Part shown: positions 45,905 through 57,582 of the stretch, piece after piece
How the letters are laid out: each line of letters opens with the position of its first letter
Numbering within the stretch: the first letter of the stretch is position 1
DNA from: Dama dama
Taxonomy: Eukaryota; Chordata; Mammalia; Artiodactyla; Cervidae
Assembly (NCBI RefSeq): GCF_033118175.1
Contig: NC_083701.1
Coordinates: 11,861,501 to 11,925,500, forward strand
Direction: 5' to 3'
DNA: 64,000 nucleotides
Program-made: the position numbers and the translations under genes
The notes under the pieces: model-generated
What the model was told of the DNA's origin: nothing
What the model saw: only the letters and a program-made list of their open reading frames with translations
Databases searched by the model: none

Positions 45905-46024
45905 CCTTGAATGGTGGTCCAGTGGTTAAGACTCTGTGCTTCCACTGGAGGGGGCGCGGGTTCGGTCCCTGGTTGAGGAACTAAGATCCCACACACTGCA
46001 AGATGCAATCAAAAAAGAAAAAAA
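45905..46024 (+). mobile_element. CHR SINE, short copy
   Basis: tRNA head with A box (tggtccagtggttaagac) and B box (ggttcggtccc), then directly a poly-A-rich tail. Most of the body is absent. Confidence 0.9.
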
Positions 46025-46679
46025 ATTCTCCCTTTAAACAGGCCAAGGCATCTTGCTGCTTTCTGGTGCTAGTCTGTAGGTTCAGTCTCTGTCATTCTTC
46101 CTTCCTTTCTCCCCATAAAATTGTTTCTGCCATTTTTTCCCCAGTTTTTTCAAAGTTGATGAGTTAAGGCTATTTTACCATTTCAGATGGTTATGAAATG
46201 CATTTCTTGCGCTAGAGCATCCTGCTAGATTGGCCAGAGGTAGACAAAAAAAGCCACTGTCCTTTGGATAGTGGTGTTCCTCAATAAGTTGTTTCAAGCT
46301 TGGCTCTAGATCTCAGCAAACTGGTCTGAGCTGCTCTTAATTTTCTGCTCTGTAAATTATATAACACAGGGCTCTTTCTATTTTAAGTGACAGAAATCCA
46401 ATTCAGTCTCTCGTAATGAAAAGAGTGTCCTTCTGACTTGAAAAGTTTAGGGTATCTCTTTCAAGAATAGCTGAATGCAGTTGCTCCAAATGATCTCTCT
46501 AAGAATCTGCTTCTCATAGACACACAGTAAACCATACAGGGAGAAGAATTTCTGATTGGCTGGACCTTGGCCATGTTACTGTGAGTATAGGTAGGGTAGC
46601 ACATCAAATGGAAATCAAGGTGGTATCTCTAGAATAAAAAGAAATAGATTCTGGGGAGGTAAATGCAGCAAATGTCACC
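46025..46679. other. Unassigned sequence
   Basis: No gene or confident repeat. Confidence 0.4.
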
Positions 46680-46828
46680 TACCACGGTATTGGTCTCTTG
46701 AGAGTCCCTTGGACTGAAAAGGAGATCAAACCAGTCAATCTGAAAGGAAATCAACACTGAATTTTCATCGGAAAGACTGATGCTGAAGCTCCAATACTCT
46801 GGCCACCTGATGCGAAGTGCTGACGTTG
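46680..46828 (+). mobile_element. Internal BovB fragment
   Basis: Covers only the RT C-terminal codons (gagagtcccttggactgaaa; ctctggccacctgatgcgaa). Both ends are missing and it is diverged. Confidence 0.88.
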
Positions 46829-47064
46829 AGGCTTGGAGGACTTTTGTTTGTCAAGATGCAATGCTTTACTCTCCCCGTGATGGTCACCCTCTGCACACAA
46901 CCTTGTGTCCAGGGCAAGCAGCCTTGGTACTGGACACAGGAGCAAGTCCTGGACGTGACACGCTTGCCCGTTCCCTCACTCTGTGAGGGACTTTCCCCTG
47001 TTATTTCTCCTTCTGGAAAATAATATGGTGAACTGGCTGATAGCCTGGGTTTGCTACAGCTGAA
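46829..47064. other. Unassigned sequence
   Basis: Somewhat GC-rich. Nothing recognised. Confidence 0.35.
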
Positions 47065-47535
47065 TAGCCTGGGTTTGAATCAAGGCACCATTATTATTAT
47101 TATTAGTAGTAGTATTTATTTATTTGACTCTGCTAGGTCTCAAGTTGTGACATGCAGGATATCAATCTTCATTGGGACATGCAGGATCTTTAATTGTGGC
47201 ATGTGAACTCTTAGTTGCGACATTTGGGATCTAGTTCCCCGACCAGGGATTGAACAGAGCCAGGCCCCATGCATGAACAGAGGGCACAGTCTTAGCCACT
47301 GGACTACCAGGAAGTCCCCATAGCACCCATTCTTATTAGTTCTTTGACTTTGGGTAAGTTACTCAACCTTTTTGCACATCAGGATAATAGTGCTTTTCTT
47401 CAACTTCATTTCTTTCATGGGCTTCTTTTCTTCATCACAAATGACAATACTTCTTTCTCGAGAAGATCAAATGAAATAATAATTGTAAGTGCTCAAATAG
47501 TGGCAGACATATGGTTAGTGATCAGTAGGTTTTAG
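47065..47535 (+). repeat. MIR SINE split by a CHR SINE
   Basis: The left part ends in ctgggtttgaatcaaggcac. The right part (47323-) continues with tgactttgggtaagttactc. A (TTA)n run at 47089-47115 belongs to the SINE tail. Confidence 0.65.
47116..47322 (-). mobile_element. CHR SINE, antisense
   Basis: Tail of TTATTA/TTTA units, body, and head (cgaccagggattgaacagag; ccactggactaccaggaag). Confidence 0.9.
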
Positions 47536-47767
47536 TTTTACTGTACTATAGAAGCTCCTCCCAGAGAGTTAAACCAATAGTGGACCAGATTGACCACATC
47601 GATGTTTTACTGGATCCATTCCCCTCCCTTCCTTAGAATCCTCCAGACTTTGTCCCATTGGTCCTCTTTCCTCTTGAGAACAAGAGTTTGCTGGTTAAGT
47701 GTATGAGTTTGGAAGTCAGGCATCCCTGGAAATACGTCCTGGAATTATCAGAAGTAATCAAAATGCT

Positions 47768-47976
47768 GGGCTCCCCTGGTGACTCAGTCAGTAAAGAATC
47801 CTCCTGCAATTCAGGAAACCTGGGTTTGATCCTTGAGTTAGGAAGGTCCCCTGGAGAAGGGAATGGCAATCCACTCCAGTACTGCTACCTGGAGAATTCC
47901 ATGGACAGAGGAGCCTGGTAGGCTACAGTCCATGTGGCCGCAAAGAGTCAGACACGACTGAGTGACTTTCACTTTT
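47768..47976 (+). mobile_element. Bov-tA SINE
   Basis: tRNA head (gggctcccctggtgactcag; gggtttgatccttgagtt) and BovA unit. The flanks aatcaaaatgct (47756-47767) and aataaaaatact (47977-47988) fit a TSD with three mismatches. Bases 47536-47755 before it are unassigned. Confidence 0.94.
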
Positions 47977-47988
47977 AATAAAAATACT

Positions 47989-48376
47989 AACCACTGTCAT
48001 AGATACTGGCCCTAACCATCAAAGCAGCATCCTGGAGACCCTCTGATGTACTAGGTATTGATCACTGAGTTACTATGTCATGAGTGGTCCAGGTTTATGG
48101 AATTGGGTGGGTATATGTATGCTGGATTTACATGTAGGAAGTGTTTAAAGGCTTGGGACAACTGCTATCTAGCTACCAGCTAGTGTGGAAGCACCCCCAT
48201 ATCCTAACAATTGGTAGGGCTCTCTGTGCATGCCTTCTGGTAATAAATCCTGACTGTACCGTCTACTCATGCTGTGATCTTGGAGGTCACAAGCCTATTC
48301 AAGCCTTAGTTTTCACAGCATTTAGCATTACATGGGTTAGCATATTGTATGTGCCCAATAATACTATTAGTATTAA
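47989..48376 (+). repeat. MIR-like fragment with unassigned flank
   Basis: About 48225-48365 (ctcatgctgtgatcttggag; ttagcattacatgggttagc) resembles plus-oriented MIR. The left part is not recognised. Confidence 0.45.
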
Positions 48377-48384
48377 TAATACCT

Positions 48385-48608
48385 GGGCTTCACTGGTTGC
48401 TCAGCAGTAAAGAACTAGCCTGCCAATGGAGGAGATGCAGGTTTGATGATCCCTGGTTCAGGAAGATCTCCTGGAGAAAGAAGGAAGTGGTAACCTATTC
48501 CGGTATTCTTGCCAAGAGAATCCCATGGACAGAGAAGCTTGATGGACTACAGTTCTTGAGGTCATAGAAGAGTTGGACATGACTTAGCAGCTAAACAAAA
48601 ACAAACTG
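48385..48608 (+). mobile_element. Bov-tA SINE with TSD
   Basis: tRNA head and BovA unit ending gacttagcagctaaacaaaa. The 9-bp TSD ataatacct is at 48376-48384 and 48609-48617. Confidence 0.94.
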
Positions 48609-48639
48609 ATAATACCTACTATTGCCGTGTATATTTCTC

Positions 48640-49110
48640 CATTCCCCACCTCCACTTTGTTTCAGCTTGAATTTATAGACTATGTTTTCATTGACATTTG
48701 GTACAAGGTATCCTGAGTTTTGCCTTAAGCAGAGAAAATATTATTCACTCATGATGGCAATTGATTCTTCAGAAATAGAAGGCTATGCTTGGCTTATCAA
48801 ATCTGAGTTTCATTCCTCCTTTACGATTATTAACATGCACTGGTATTCAGATTCTTTTTTTTTTCCCTCCATGGTGCCCTGGCAGAGACTTTGCAAGGTT
48901 CACGCCAGGTCTGCATAATACTCTCAGATAAATCTCTGGCTTTGTCACACTGTTGAGCTGCTAATAAAGAGAGCGGGCAAGCATCATAGCAGGGCTTTCT
49001 TTGGTCAGAGAGCCCTAATGGTGTGTCAGGATTATATAATTCACTCTCCTAGGGAATCCAAAAGAAAGATAAATTGTTTGGTTGGGAGAAATTAACCACA
49101 GATTGATCCT
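48640..49110. other. Repeat-free block, candidate conserved noncoding DNA
   Basis: About 470 bp without recognised repeats. It carries short words common in enhancers, such as ctaataaagagagcgggcaa, gaaattaaccacagattgat and gattatataattcactctcc. This is inference from absence of repeats and composition. An alignment would decide. Confidence 0.3.
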
Positions 49111-50296
49111 ATCTGTTTTAATTTAGCACAGGATGGCTTAGACTACTCCAAGGAGCAGATGGGCTATTGATCTGACAATAGAATAATCAGAGCATCAAAG
49201 CTGGGTTGGGGGAGTCTTCGGAGCACTTGGGGCTTTGCCAGGGTGGCCGTCTTGGAAGGAAAGCTATCCCTTAATTGAGCAAATGCCTCTGCCTGCTCAC
49301 AGGTCTTATTAAGGCAAGGACTCCTGAGGTCTGAACCTGGCATGGGCACAGAGCTCTCATGTAAAGAGGCCACATCTTATGCCAGGCTTGCTGGCAGAAA
49401 GAGGCAACTTGGCAGCAGAAGGTGGATAAAATGTGGGGGAGGGGCAGATACCTGTGGGAAGGCACCAAAGAAAGATGGAGATAGAGACAGAGGAGAGCTG
49501 GAGTTAGGATCAGCTAACAGAATTTGGAGCCTACCGGGTCTTTTTCTGCCCTCCTTTCTGTCTTCTTTTTCTTTGAAGATGTTTCTGTGCCCCTTCTCCT
49601 AGGCTGTTTCACTCCTGCCTTGTCTCTGCATTTACCCCTGCTCCCCCTGCGGCTGCAGTGATGCTGGGATTGGACTATGGGGACTACAATTGCCCCGAGG
49701 AGCCAGGCTGGAGGTGTGTGCTGGGTGGGGGTGCCAGAATGAGCAGGGTCACACTGCCCTGTAGCTCTATTTGTGGGTATGACTTTTCCTGCTGCTTTGG
49801 GAAGCTCCCACATGGGTCAGGCAGAGTTCCTGGGATGCTACAGTGACTGCTATGTCAGGACACCCTGACACATGAGCCGAATGAAGACCCAGCCAAGGCC
49901 TGAGCATCAAAGGGCAAGTGGAGACACGGGGGCCCAGAGAAAGGGTGGAGGGTTCAGAAAGTGACACTTGGCATAGAGTCCTGCAAGCTTCCTGTCCCCA
50001 ACTAAGGAGATGCTGGGCTCCCTTACTCCAAGGACCTCTTCTCAGGGGTAGGGATGATAGCAGGTTCTGGAGAGCTGTGGTCAACTGTGGGTGGTCATCC
50101 ACCAGACATCTATTAATAGATTCTATGGAATCTGTTAATGGGCTCATGAAGCTTGCATCCTAGCAGGGAGAGAAGGCAATAAAAACACACATCTCAGGTA
50201 TTGAGTGCCAGGAAGATTTTTTTTTTTTTAAGATCCTAATAAATGATTTTTGATCTTCATCTGAATGTGAAATGAAACCTTAAAATTAACCATAGT
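49111..50296. other. Unassigned, GC-richer sequence
   Basis: No gene supported. Several 60-126 codon frames overlap on both strands at 49500-50160 without protein features. About 50130-50190 is L2-like antisense, and a T tract lies at 50218-50229. Confidence 0.4.
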
Positions 50297-50497
50297 TTAC
50301 TGACTTTGGTGGCTCAATGGTAAAAGAATCCACCTGCAGGAGACAGGAAACTCAGGTTCGATCCCTGAGTTGGAAAGATACCCTGGAGGAGGAAATGGCA
50401 ACCCACTCCAGTGTTCCTGTCTGGAAAATCCCATGGACAGGGCTATAGTCCGTGGGGTTGCAAAGAGTCGGATATGGCTGACCAACTGAGCATGCAA
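50297..50497 (+). mobile_element. Bov-tA SINE
   Basis: tRNA head (ggtggctcaatggtaaaaga; B box ggttcgatccctg) and a BovA unit with a small deletion near 50440. Confidence 0.93.
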
Positions 50498-51414
50498 GTA
50501 CCGATATTAGGTACCTTATATCATTCTTATTCAAGGTCAGTTGAATGGGCAGTTTTGTGACTTTGTCTTGTCTGTTTTTAAATTCAATTTTATAGATGGG
50601 AAAAAAGAGACAAGACCAAGCCTATATGCTCAGTTTGGACTTTCCACTAGGAAAGCCTGCTTTTGCTTCCATTTTCTATACATGTGAGGGAAAATAGGAT
50701 TTTTGAAGTCTGAAATGATAATGATTTCTTTTTTCCGTCTAAGAGAGATATCAGCTAAAGGAACAGTGAGATTCTTGCCATAGTGGAAAAGTAATAAAGT
50801 ATATTAATAGCTGAACAAATGGATCTCACTGGGAAATATTTTAGGCTTTCAATGGCCTCATGGAGATAGAATATTCCTTAAACCAAAAAACTTTTTTTTT
50901 CTCCTTTTGGATTTTCTTTTAGCAAAAAGATGAACATGGCTTTCAATTAAAATTGCTGAACCATTTGAAGTTAAGCTGTTCAAACTCCAGTGTAACTGAG
51001 GCCCTGAATGCACAGAACACTGAAGCCCACGCTTGGGTGTCCTACGCTCAGGACCTGGAATGACTGCCCTCAGGCCTCCCACCTTTTCAGCCTTGCTGTA
51101 TTCATTGGGGCTTGGAGCTCAATCTGTGGCTGCAAAAACAATGATTCTTATGCAAACACGGAGAGTGAAAGAATGAATACAGACTAAGATGACTTAATAG
51201 TGAAGGGGATCTTCTCCTTAATGCTTCCAAGCTATGCAGTCTGAGGGAAAAGTATAAATCAAGCCCATTAGCAACCACAGATCTTTGCATAAGGATTTCA
51301 TATGTCGTGGGGGTGATCTCAGGACAGGGAAAGAGATTTTGGATTCAAAAACCCTGGTTTGAGCTCTGGCCCCAAACGGGAGAACTGGGTGACTTTGAGC
51401 TGTCTCACCATGGC
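50498..51414. other. Mostly unassigned; MIR-like at 51330-51414
   Basis: 51330-51414 (gattcaaaaaccctggtttg; tgggtgactttgagctgtct) is a plus MIR. Otherwise nothing is recognised and no gene is supported. Confidence 0.4.
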
Positions 51415-51830
51415 CAGGGTATTAATTGAGGTTCTCCTGTGGAAAAGAACCAACAAGATACACATCCTATTAACAGTAGTCCTTCAATCTGCTGTCTTCA
51501 AGGAGGTCCAGGAAGGTGGATGGTGTAATTCAGCTCAAGTCAGAACCATGGGAGACAATGGTGTAAGTCTCAGTCTGAGGACAGGAGACACCAGTGTTCC
51601 AGTTGAAATAGCCAGACAGAAGAGGTCAAGTTCTCCCTTCCCGTGCCTTTTCATTAGATTCAGGCCCTCATAGGATTGCATGATGCTCACTTATATTGGA
51701 GAGGGCGGTCTGCTTGACTCACTCATGCAAACGCTGATCTCATTCAGAAACACCTCCACGGACACTCCCAGATACCATGCTCAGCCAGGCGTGTCTACAC
51801 CCTGTGAACCACTCCGAGACGCCTAGAAAG
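51415..51830 (-). mobile_element. MLT2-type ERVL LTR, antisense
   Basis: Plus-strand order gaggttctcctgtggaaaag, attagattcaggccctcata, gagagggcggtctgcttgac, ctcattcagaaacacctcca is the reverse of MLT2. It has no (TATC)n expansion, unlike the copy at 53240. Confidence 0.85.
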
Positions 51831-51959
51831 AACCACCACAGACAGGCTGCCTCACCTCTCTTGTCTTCAGCACCCCCGACTTTAATGAGGAAAGTAGGAA
51901 AATCTCTTGTGATTTGCTGGATGACTCAGGGAACTCAGACTGGGGCTCTGCAATAACCT

Positions 51960-52205
51960 AACGGGCGGGAGGGAGACTCAGGAGGGAGGGGACACATGTA
52001 CACCTTTGGTTGATTCGAGACTGCCCTGCTGGCTCAGACGGTAAAGCGGTACAGCCTACAGTGTGGCAGACCGGGGTTCAATCCCTGGGTTGGGAAGATC
52101 TCCTGGAGAAGGAAATGGCAACCTACTCCATGGTTAATTCATGTTGACAGATGATAGAAATCAAACCAATTTTGTAAAGCAATCGTCAATCAAAAATAAA
52201 AATAT
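51960..52205 (+). mobile_element. Older L1 3' UTR end, split by a SINE
   Basis: aggagggaggggacacatgt and acctttggttgattc (left), then ttcatgttgacagatgatag and an A-rich end (right), match the L1-BT-like 3' UTR at higher divergence. The SINE at 52017-52132 sits between. Confidence 0.8.
52017..52132 (+). mobile_element. Bov-tA head with partial unit
   Basis: tRNA head (ctggctcagacggtaaagcg; ggttcaatccctgggttggg) and about 35 bp of BovA. The flanks ggttgattc and ggttaattc fit a short TSD. Confidence 0.88.
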
Positions 52206-53239
52206 TAGAGATTAATGAGTTCACCTATTTAAAGCATGTAGTTAGTTGTGCCTAGCACACAGTAGGCATGATAAAACATGATAAAAAAGTTGATTATTTT
52301 ACCTCTTCCCTTCCAACTTTTATAATGTAATATTAAAACATGTTTTAATTAACATTAATTAACATTAAAAAAAGTTGAGTCACACTGGATCTCAGTTTTC
52401 TGACTCATGAAAGGAGTCAGAACTGCTTTCTGCTTATTATAAGCAGTTCAGGTTGTTTTAACATCTTGAAATAGTGCCATGTTTTGTAAACAATAAGGTA
52501 CTAAGCAAACGGAACTTAGTTTAGCCCTCGTAATTCTTTTTAAGTTTAAATTTCCCATTTAGTCTGTTTTTTTTTTTCACTAACTTAATCCCTATTCAAT
52601 GAACTAAAAGAAAAATAACTTTTAAATGGGTCCCAATCTAATTTAGCATTTATTACTGGTGGTTGGCATTGAGAGACTTCAGGGTTTTTATTAAAAATGT
52701 TATGCAAAAATCAATACAGTGCATTAAAACAATTATGAAAATATGACAAATGAGCAAAACAGTTCATTATTTATTAGTTGACCCGATGCCTATGGGAGCC
52801 TCACTTGGAAGGAACACTTGGAGATAGACAGACTTGAGGAATAGTTCAGTGAAGTTTAATCTAATTTACTGGAACTATTCACTGAGTATCTTCTATTAAA
52901 TATCAGGTACTGCACTAGAACAGGAGAAGTTAACAGTTAAATTTCTCTGTCTTCAAGGAATTCTCAATTTAAGAGGGAGCTGCAAAACTGTAATACAAGG
53001 TGGCCTAAGTTTTCTGTGACTTTGGAGAAGAAAGCTATTCCATTAAATGAATGGAAATAGAGTTGCAGGTTTCTAAAGTCAGAGGAGAGCTTAAAAGGTG
53101 AACTAAACTAACTTTTTTTTGCAATTAAAGTTCTTTCCATAATATCGTTCATTCAAGAGTCAATTTATTTGCTTACTTATTCCACATTCCTGAGTGTCTG
53201 CTGTGTATCACATACACAGAAGAGAAAGAGGTTCATAGG
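52206..53239. other. AT-rich, repeat-poor block; candidate conserved part at 52290-52800
   Basis: 52320-52370 has repeated ttaattaacattaa words. The stretch to 52800 has no recognised repeat and many ATTA words (ctaatttagcatttattact; cagttcattatttattagtt). About 52860-52990 is L2-like antisense. No gene is supported. Confidence 0.35.
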
Positions 53240-53805
53240 ACATTGTGTTAGGGTTCTCCAGAGAAAAGAATCAACAGGATGTATATCTCCATTTCTATCT
53301 GTGCATCTATCCATCCATCCATCTATCCATCCACTCATCCATCCATCAATCCATCCATCTATCCATCTATCCATCCATCCATCCATCCATCAATCCATCC
53401 ATCTATCCATCTATCCATCCATCCATCTATCCATCCATTCATCCATCCATCAATCCATCCATCTATCCATCCACTCATCCATCCATCAATCCATCTGTCT
53501 ATCTATCCATCTATCAATCACCTATCTAGAGAGATTTATTTTAAGCAGCTGGCTCTGAGACTGTGGAGGCTGGCAAGTTCAAAATTGGTAGAGTAGGCCT
53601 GCAGGCTGGAGACCCAGGGAGATGTTTCCAGTTCAAGTCCAAAGTCAAAATTCCACCTCTCTTAGAGAGGTCAATCTTCTAAGACCTTTAGCTGATCAGA
53701 TGAAGCCCACTTATATTATGGAGGGTACTCTGCTTTACTCAAAATCTATTGATTTAAATGCTATGTCATCAAAAATAGACCTTCACAGAAATATCTAGAA
53801 ATTAT
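53240..53805 (-). mobile_element. MLT2-type ERVL LTR, antisense, with expanded repeat
   Basis: Left part gtgttagggttctccagaga. Right part gagagatttattttaagcag, ggaggctggcaagttcaaaa, cagatgaagcccacttatat, tactctgctttactcaaaat. The pieces are the standard MLT2 order on the reverse strand. Confidence 0.88.
53304..53525. repeat. (ATCC)n / TATCCATC array, about 220 bp
   Basis: About 55 tetranucleotide units, mostly ATCC with TATC, ACTC and AATC variants. It lies inside the MLT2 LTR at the site where such LTRs tend to carry a short TATC run. It has no stop codon in any plus frame, so long 'IHPS' frames arise that are not genes. Confidence 0.97.
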
Positions 53806-54267
53806 TGTTAGTGATGGGGAGAATTGCAGGCACCATAGGAGGTATATAGGAGGGAACAGATAATCTAACCTGAGGATATCAGGGAGGATGTCTTAGGAAA
53901 TGGACAGGCAAGCTGGATCCTGAAAGTTGAGATGCATAAAGATTTGGCCAGATAGAGGAGGGAATGACATGACAAACATAGGAGTTGGAAAGAATAAACA
54001 CAGACACACACACACACACACAGAGGTCCCTATAATTAGAGACTGAAAGCTGAAGGTTTCAGATACTGCCTGGTTATTGTGATAGGCCATTAGTTATTTG
54101 TATTAATGACTGAAGTTCTAGTAGCAGCTATGTGGTCTCCCATAGGGTTCAGGTCACACATACTGAATTTACTGTATTGAAAACTGTCTTTTTTCCAATG
54201 CCTATATTTCTACAATTACCAATAACTTCCTTTTGTTGTAGTTTTCTTTCAGTATAAATTCCATTTC
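53806..54267. repeat. Antisense L2 patch and (CA)n
   Basis: About 53805-54000 (gaggatgtcttaggaaatgg; gatagaggagggaatgacat) is L2-like antisense. A (CA)n run lies at 54003-54022. The rest is unassigned. Confidence 0.5.
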
Positions 54268-54283
54268 AAATCATATGACACCT

Positions 54284-54483
54284 CAGAACTTCCCTGGCAG
54301 TCCAGTGGTTAAGACTTCACCTTCCAATGCAGGGAGTGCAGGTTCAACCCCTGGGTGAGGATCTAATATCCCTTGTGCCTCCTGACCAAAAAACCAAAAC
54401 ATAAGACAGAATCAATATTGTAACAAATTCAATAAAAACTTTAAAAATGGTCTGCATCCAAAAAAAATCTTAAAAAAAACCCC
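54284..54483 (+). mobile_element. CHR SINE with TSD
   Basis: tRNA head (gcagtccagtggttaagact; aggttcaacccctggg) and A-rich 3' part. A 16-bp TSD with two mismatches, aaatcatatgacacct / aaatgatatgacatct, is at 54268-54283 and 54484-54499. Confidence 0.94.
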
Positions 54484-54499
54484 AAATGATATGACATCT

Positions 54500-55344
54500 T
54501 TTAATGAATACGTGCCTAACACTGTACAAATAGTATATCTAGATCTCATCAAACTCTACATAGTAGGTAATTTTATATCCATAAAAAAGTGAGAAGATGA
54601 ATGATTTCAGGTGGGTTAATTATATGTCTATAGTTACCTATGTTTTAAATGGAAAAGTCAAGATTTGAATTTATGATTTTCTTGCTCTATTTCAGCAACT
54701 CCATGGGGTCATGAGAAAAATGGCTACTGGGTCCAGAACTTTAGCCAAAATGAGTGAAACAGGTGTGTGTAAATGCACATACACCTGTGTGACAAGTGAG
54801 GCCTGTAGTAAATTGGAGAGCTTATGAATTACCCGCAAGGGCAGGTGCTACTCAGCCCCAGCCAAATGTACCCTGTGGGAAAGCAGGCCCTGTGTTGTTA
54901 GAACCCCCGTTTTCAAGAAAAACTAGAGTTCTGTTTTTTTTTTTAATATCAAATCTTTTTCTTATTCAGTACTGGCCCCAATATATAAAAACACCATGGG
55001 GGCCAAAGAAAACACATTTAGTGGCTGGGAGGTTCCCATGAGTCCCTGATCTCTATCATTATTCCTCCTAAGATGTAAATATTTTTCACACATTAGCATT
55101 GTAGCACCTCAGAGTGTTTAAATATGTAGTAATAATATTTGTGAAGCCAAATGTGGTTTCATGGCTCTCATTATAATCATGTGAGGCAGAGAGGGAAATG
55201 ATCATTACACTCCTGTTGTCTTTGACGCAATTGAGGGTAGAGAGAAATTAGCAGACCTGTCCTTGGACACTCATGATGGAGAAGGACTCATATCCTCCAG
55301 CCTAACAGAGTCTCAGTTATATTATGTAACTTTCTTCAACACTA
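54500..55344. other. MIR-like patch then unassigned
   Basis: About 54530-54680 (ctctacatagtaggtaattt; aaaagtcaagatttgaattt) is a weak antisense MIR. 54690-55344 has nothing I recognise. Confidence 0.4.
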
Positions 55345-55369
55345 TTCAACTGGTGTGTGCTCACATTAG

Positions 55370-55579
55370 GTTGTTCAGTTGTGTCCAACTCTTTGTGACT
55401 CCAAGGACTGTAGCCCACCAGGCTCCTCTGTCCATGGGATTTTCCAGGCAAGAATATTGGAGTGGGTTGCCATTTTTTCCTTCAGGGAATCTTTCTGACC
55501 CAGGGTTTGAACCCAAGTCTCCTACATCTCCTGCATTGGCAGGTGGAATTTTCACCACTGAGCCACCAGGGAAGCCCTG
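55370..55579 (-). mobile_element. Bov-tA SINE, antisense, with TSD
   Basis: BovA unit and inverted head with a small insertion (ctcctacatctcctgcattg). The flanks ttcaactggt (55345-55354) and ttcaactagt (55580-55589) fit a TSD with one mismatch. Confidence 0.94.
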
Positions 55580-55589
55580 TTCAACTAGT

Positions 55590-56129
55590 ATACAGTTTCA
55601 ATTTTGCAAGAAGCTTAAATTCTAGAGATCTACTCTACAACACTGTGCCTACACTTAACAATATTGTCTTGTGCCCTTGAAATTACATTAACTGGGTAGA
55701 TCTCATGTTAAGGTTCTTACTCTCCCCCCTCCATCAACATACACAAGAATTAAACTAACTACATATCTAGAGAGAAATGGGAAAAATCAATGGTTTTTCA
55801 TAGATTGGTGTTTGAGGAAATTGGAGAAATAGAAATGTGGACATAAATGGTCAAGGACTAAAGCTAAGTTGGAAGGTCAAGTCTCGGCTAATCTTAGACC
55901 TCCTAGAAAGGTGTGGGATGTGGAACATCCAGACATGAGCTCAGAGCCCTTCCAAAATGGGAATTGGTTCAAGGGTCTGATGGAATCGCCCTGCAATCCC
56001 AAAGATATTGGAGTTCAAAGAAGTCTAAAATTTTCTGATTCATTTGTTGAACACACAGTTACCAAAGACCTACCTACCTTCCAGATGGTCTGTACTTTGC
56101 TTCTCTCTCTATTTTCCCCTCCCACCCTG
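55590..56129. other. Unassigned sequence
   Basis: No gene or confident repeat. Confidence 0.4.
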
Positions 56130-56442
56130 AAAGTTAAAGTCGCTTAGTTGTGTCTGACTCTTTGCGACCCCGAGGATGATACAGTCCATGGAAATCGCCA
56201 GGCCAGAATACTAGAGTGGGTAACCTCTTCCTTCTCCAGGGGATCTTCCCAATCCAGGGATCGAACCCAGGTCTCCTGCATTGCAGGCAGGTTCTTTACC
56301 AGCTGAGCCACAAAGGAAGCCCAAGAAAACTGGAGTGGGTAGCCTATCCCTTCTCTAGCAGATCTTCCTGACCCAGGGATCGAACTGGGATCTTCTTCGT
56401 TATAGGCGGATTCTTTACCAGCTGAGCTTTCAGGGAAGCCCA
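56130..56442 (-). mobile_element. Dimeric Bov-tA SINE, antisense
   Basis: Same order as the copy at 28302: BovA unit, head, about 37 nt of BovA, head. The internal junction is at 56322/56323. Confidence 0.93.
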
Positions 56443-57571
56443 AAATGAGATCTGTAAGCCATAACTCTGGAACTTGGTAAACTGATGAATGATTGGTTTT
56501 ACTTGAAAATACAAACTATGTTTTATTCTAATTATGGAAATAGTTGTCCTTAGGAGGTATTGAGGAGATAGGAACTGGGTCCTGAAAACAGTCTACTCTT
56601 CTGCTTTAAGAGGCTATGGTGCTTCCAGCAGATTTCCCCTGACTCCTTTAGGCCAAAATGGGATAGATAAGTATCTAAAAATTTGAATAATATGTGAAGG
56701 ACAAGTAACTCCATCTGTAGTGTTAATTGGCATACACTCACTTCTCTGCCTTCTGTAAAATACAATCCGGTAAGATACTATATACACCATGACTTGATAC
56801 AATATAGGCCCTGCTGTTGGAAGAGATTCTGGAGTTCGATCAAAGTGAGGGGTTTAGTCAACAAAGTCGTATTGGGTGTCTGCTACTTGCCAGCTACTAT
56901 GGTAAGCCTTGGGGATACAGAAGGGACAAGACTCCTCTCTGTCCTCAAGTATCCTAGTAGGGATGAGAGACCTGTAAAGTAGATGTTTCAACAACAAGGA
57001 GTAAGTGATGAGTGGGAACCCTAAAGGCTCACAGGAGTAATGGGAGCCTGGAGGAGCTGGAAAAACCCTTGGAAGAGGTAACTCTGGAGCTTGAAAATGG
57101 CAGTGGTCATCATTTGAAGCCTTGGAGGGAAATGTAACTTGTGAGCTGTTTTAAGGTCATGTTGGTCCTGTAGACAGGTGGAAATACAGCAGGAGGCTGG
57201 AGCAGAGCGAGGCAGACAGTGGAAACAAATGGGAAGTAGACAGAGGTGGAGGAAAGGAAGTGGAGCCTAGATGAGCAGGGAGCTGCGTGGGAAGGTGGCA
57301 TTCAAGAGCACTCAGGCACTCCAGCTCAGGAACAGAAAATAAGAAAAGGACCTGAGGCCAAGGCTGCTCAGGAACTAGTCAGGGACTAGAGACCATGGGG
57401 ATACAGCAGAACTCAGAGCAGCCATCTGAAAGCTAGACATCCAATTCCAGTGTCAGCATTTCCTGGACTTGGTTCTGAGGAAGTGCTCCCTCCTCTTGTA
57501 CTTCACAGGACAGGACAGGAGCTAAACCCTTGCCTAAGAACATAGGAGACTGGTGGGACCACCTAGCGGGC
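56443..57571. other. Antisense L2 at about 56850-57110; rest unassigned
   Basis: gtattgggtgtctgctactt, then ccttggggatacagaaggga and ctctgtcctcaagtatccta identify an antisense L2 3' end. Bases 56443-56850 and 57110-57571 show no gene or confident repeat. Confidence 0.55.
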
Positions 57572-57582
57572 ATAGGTTGTCA

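Noticed and set aside
45905..46024. A and B box like a tRNA gene
   Set aside because: The head is that of a CHR SINE with A-rich tail. No cloverleaf of a true tRNA gene can be drawn across it.
49514..50163. Cluster of 81-126 codon frames on both strands
   Set aside because: Overlapping frames in GC-richer DNA with few stops; no domain or consistent coding strand.
53304..53525. Regular repeats considered as a CRISPR-like array
   Set aside because: Tetranucleotide units without spacers, in a mammalian LTR.
53169..53596. Three long overlapping plus frames made of IHPS repeats (up to 129 codons)
   Set aside because: They are the translation of an ATCC tetranucleotide array, open in every phase, inside an LTR.
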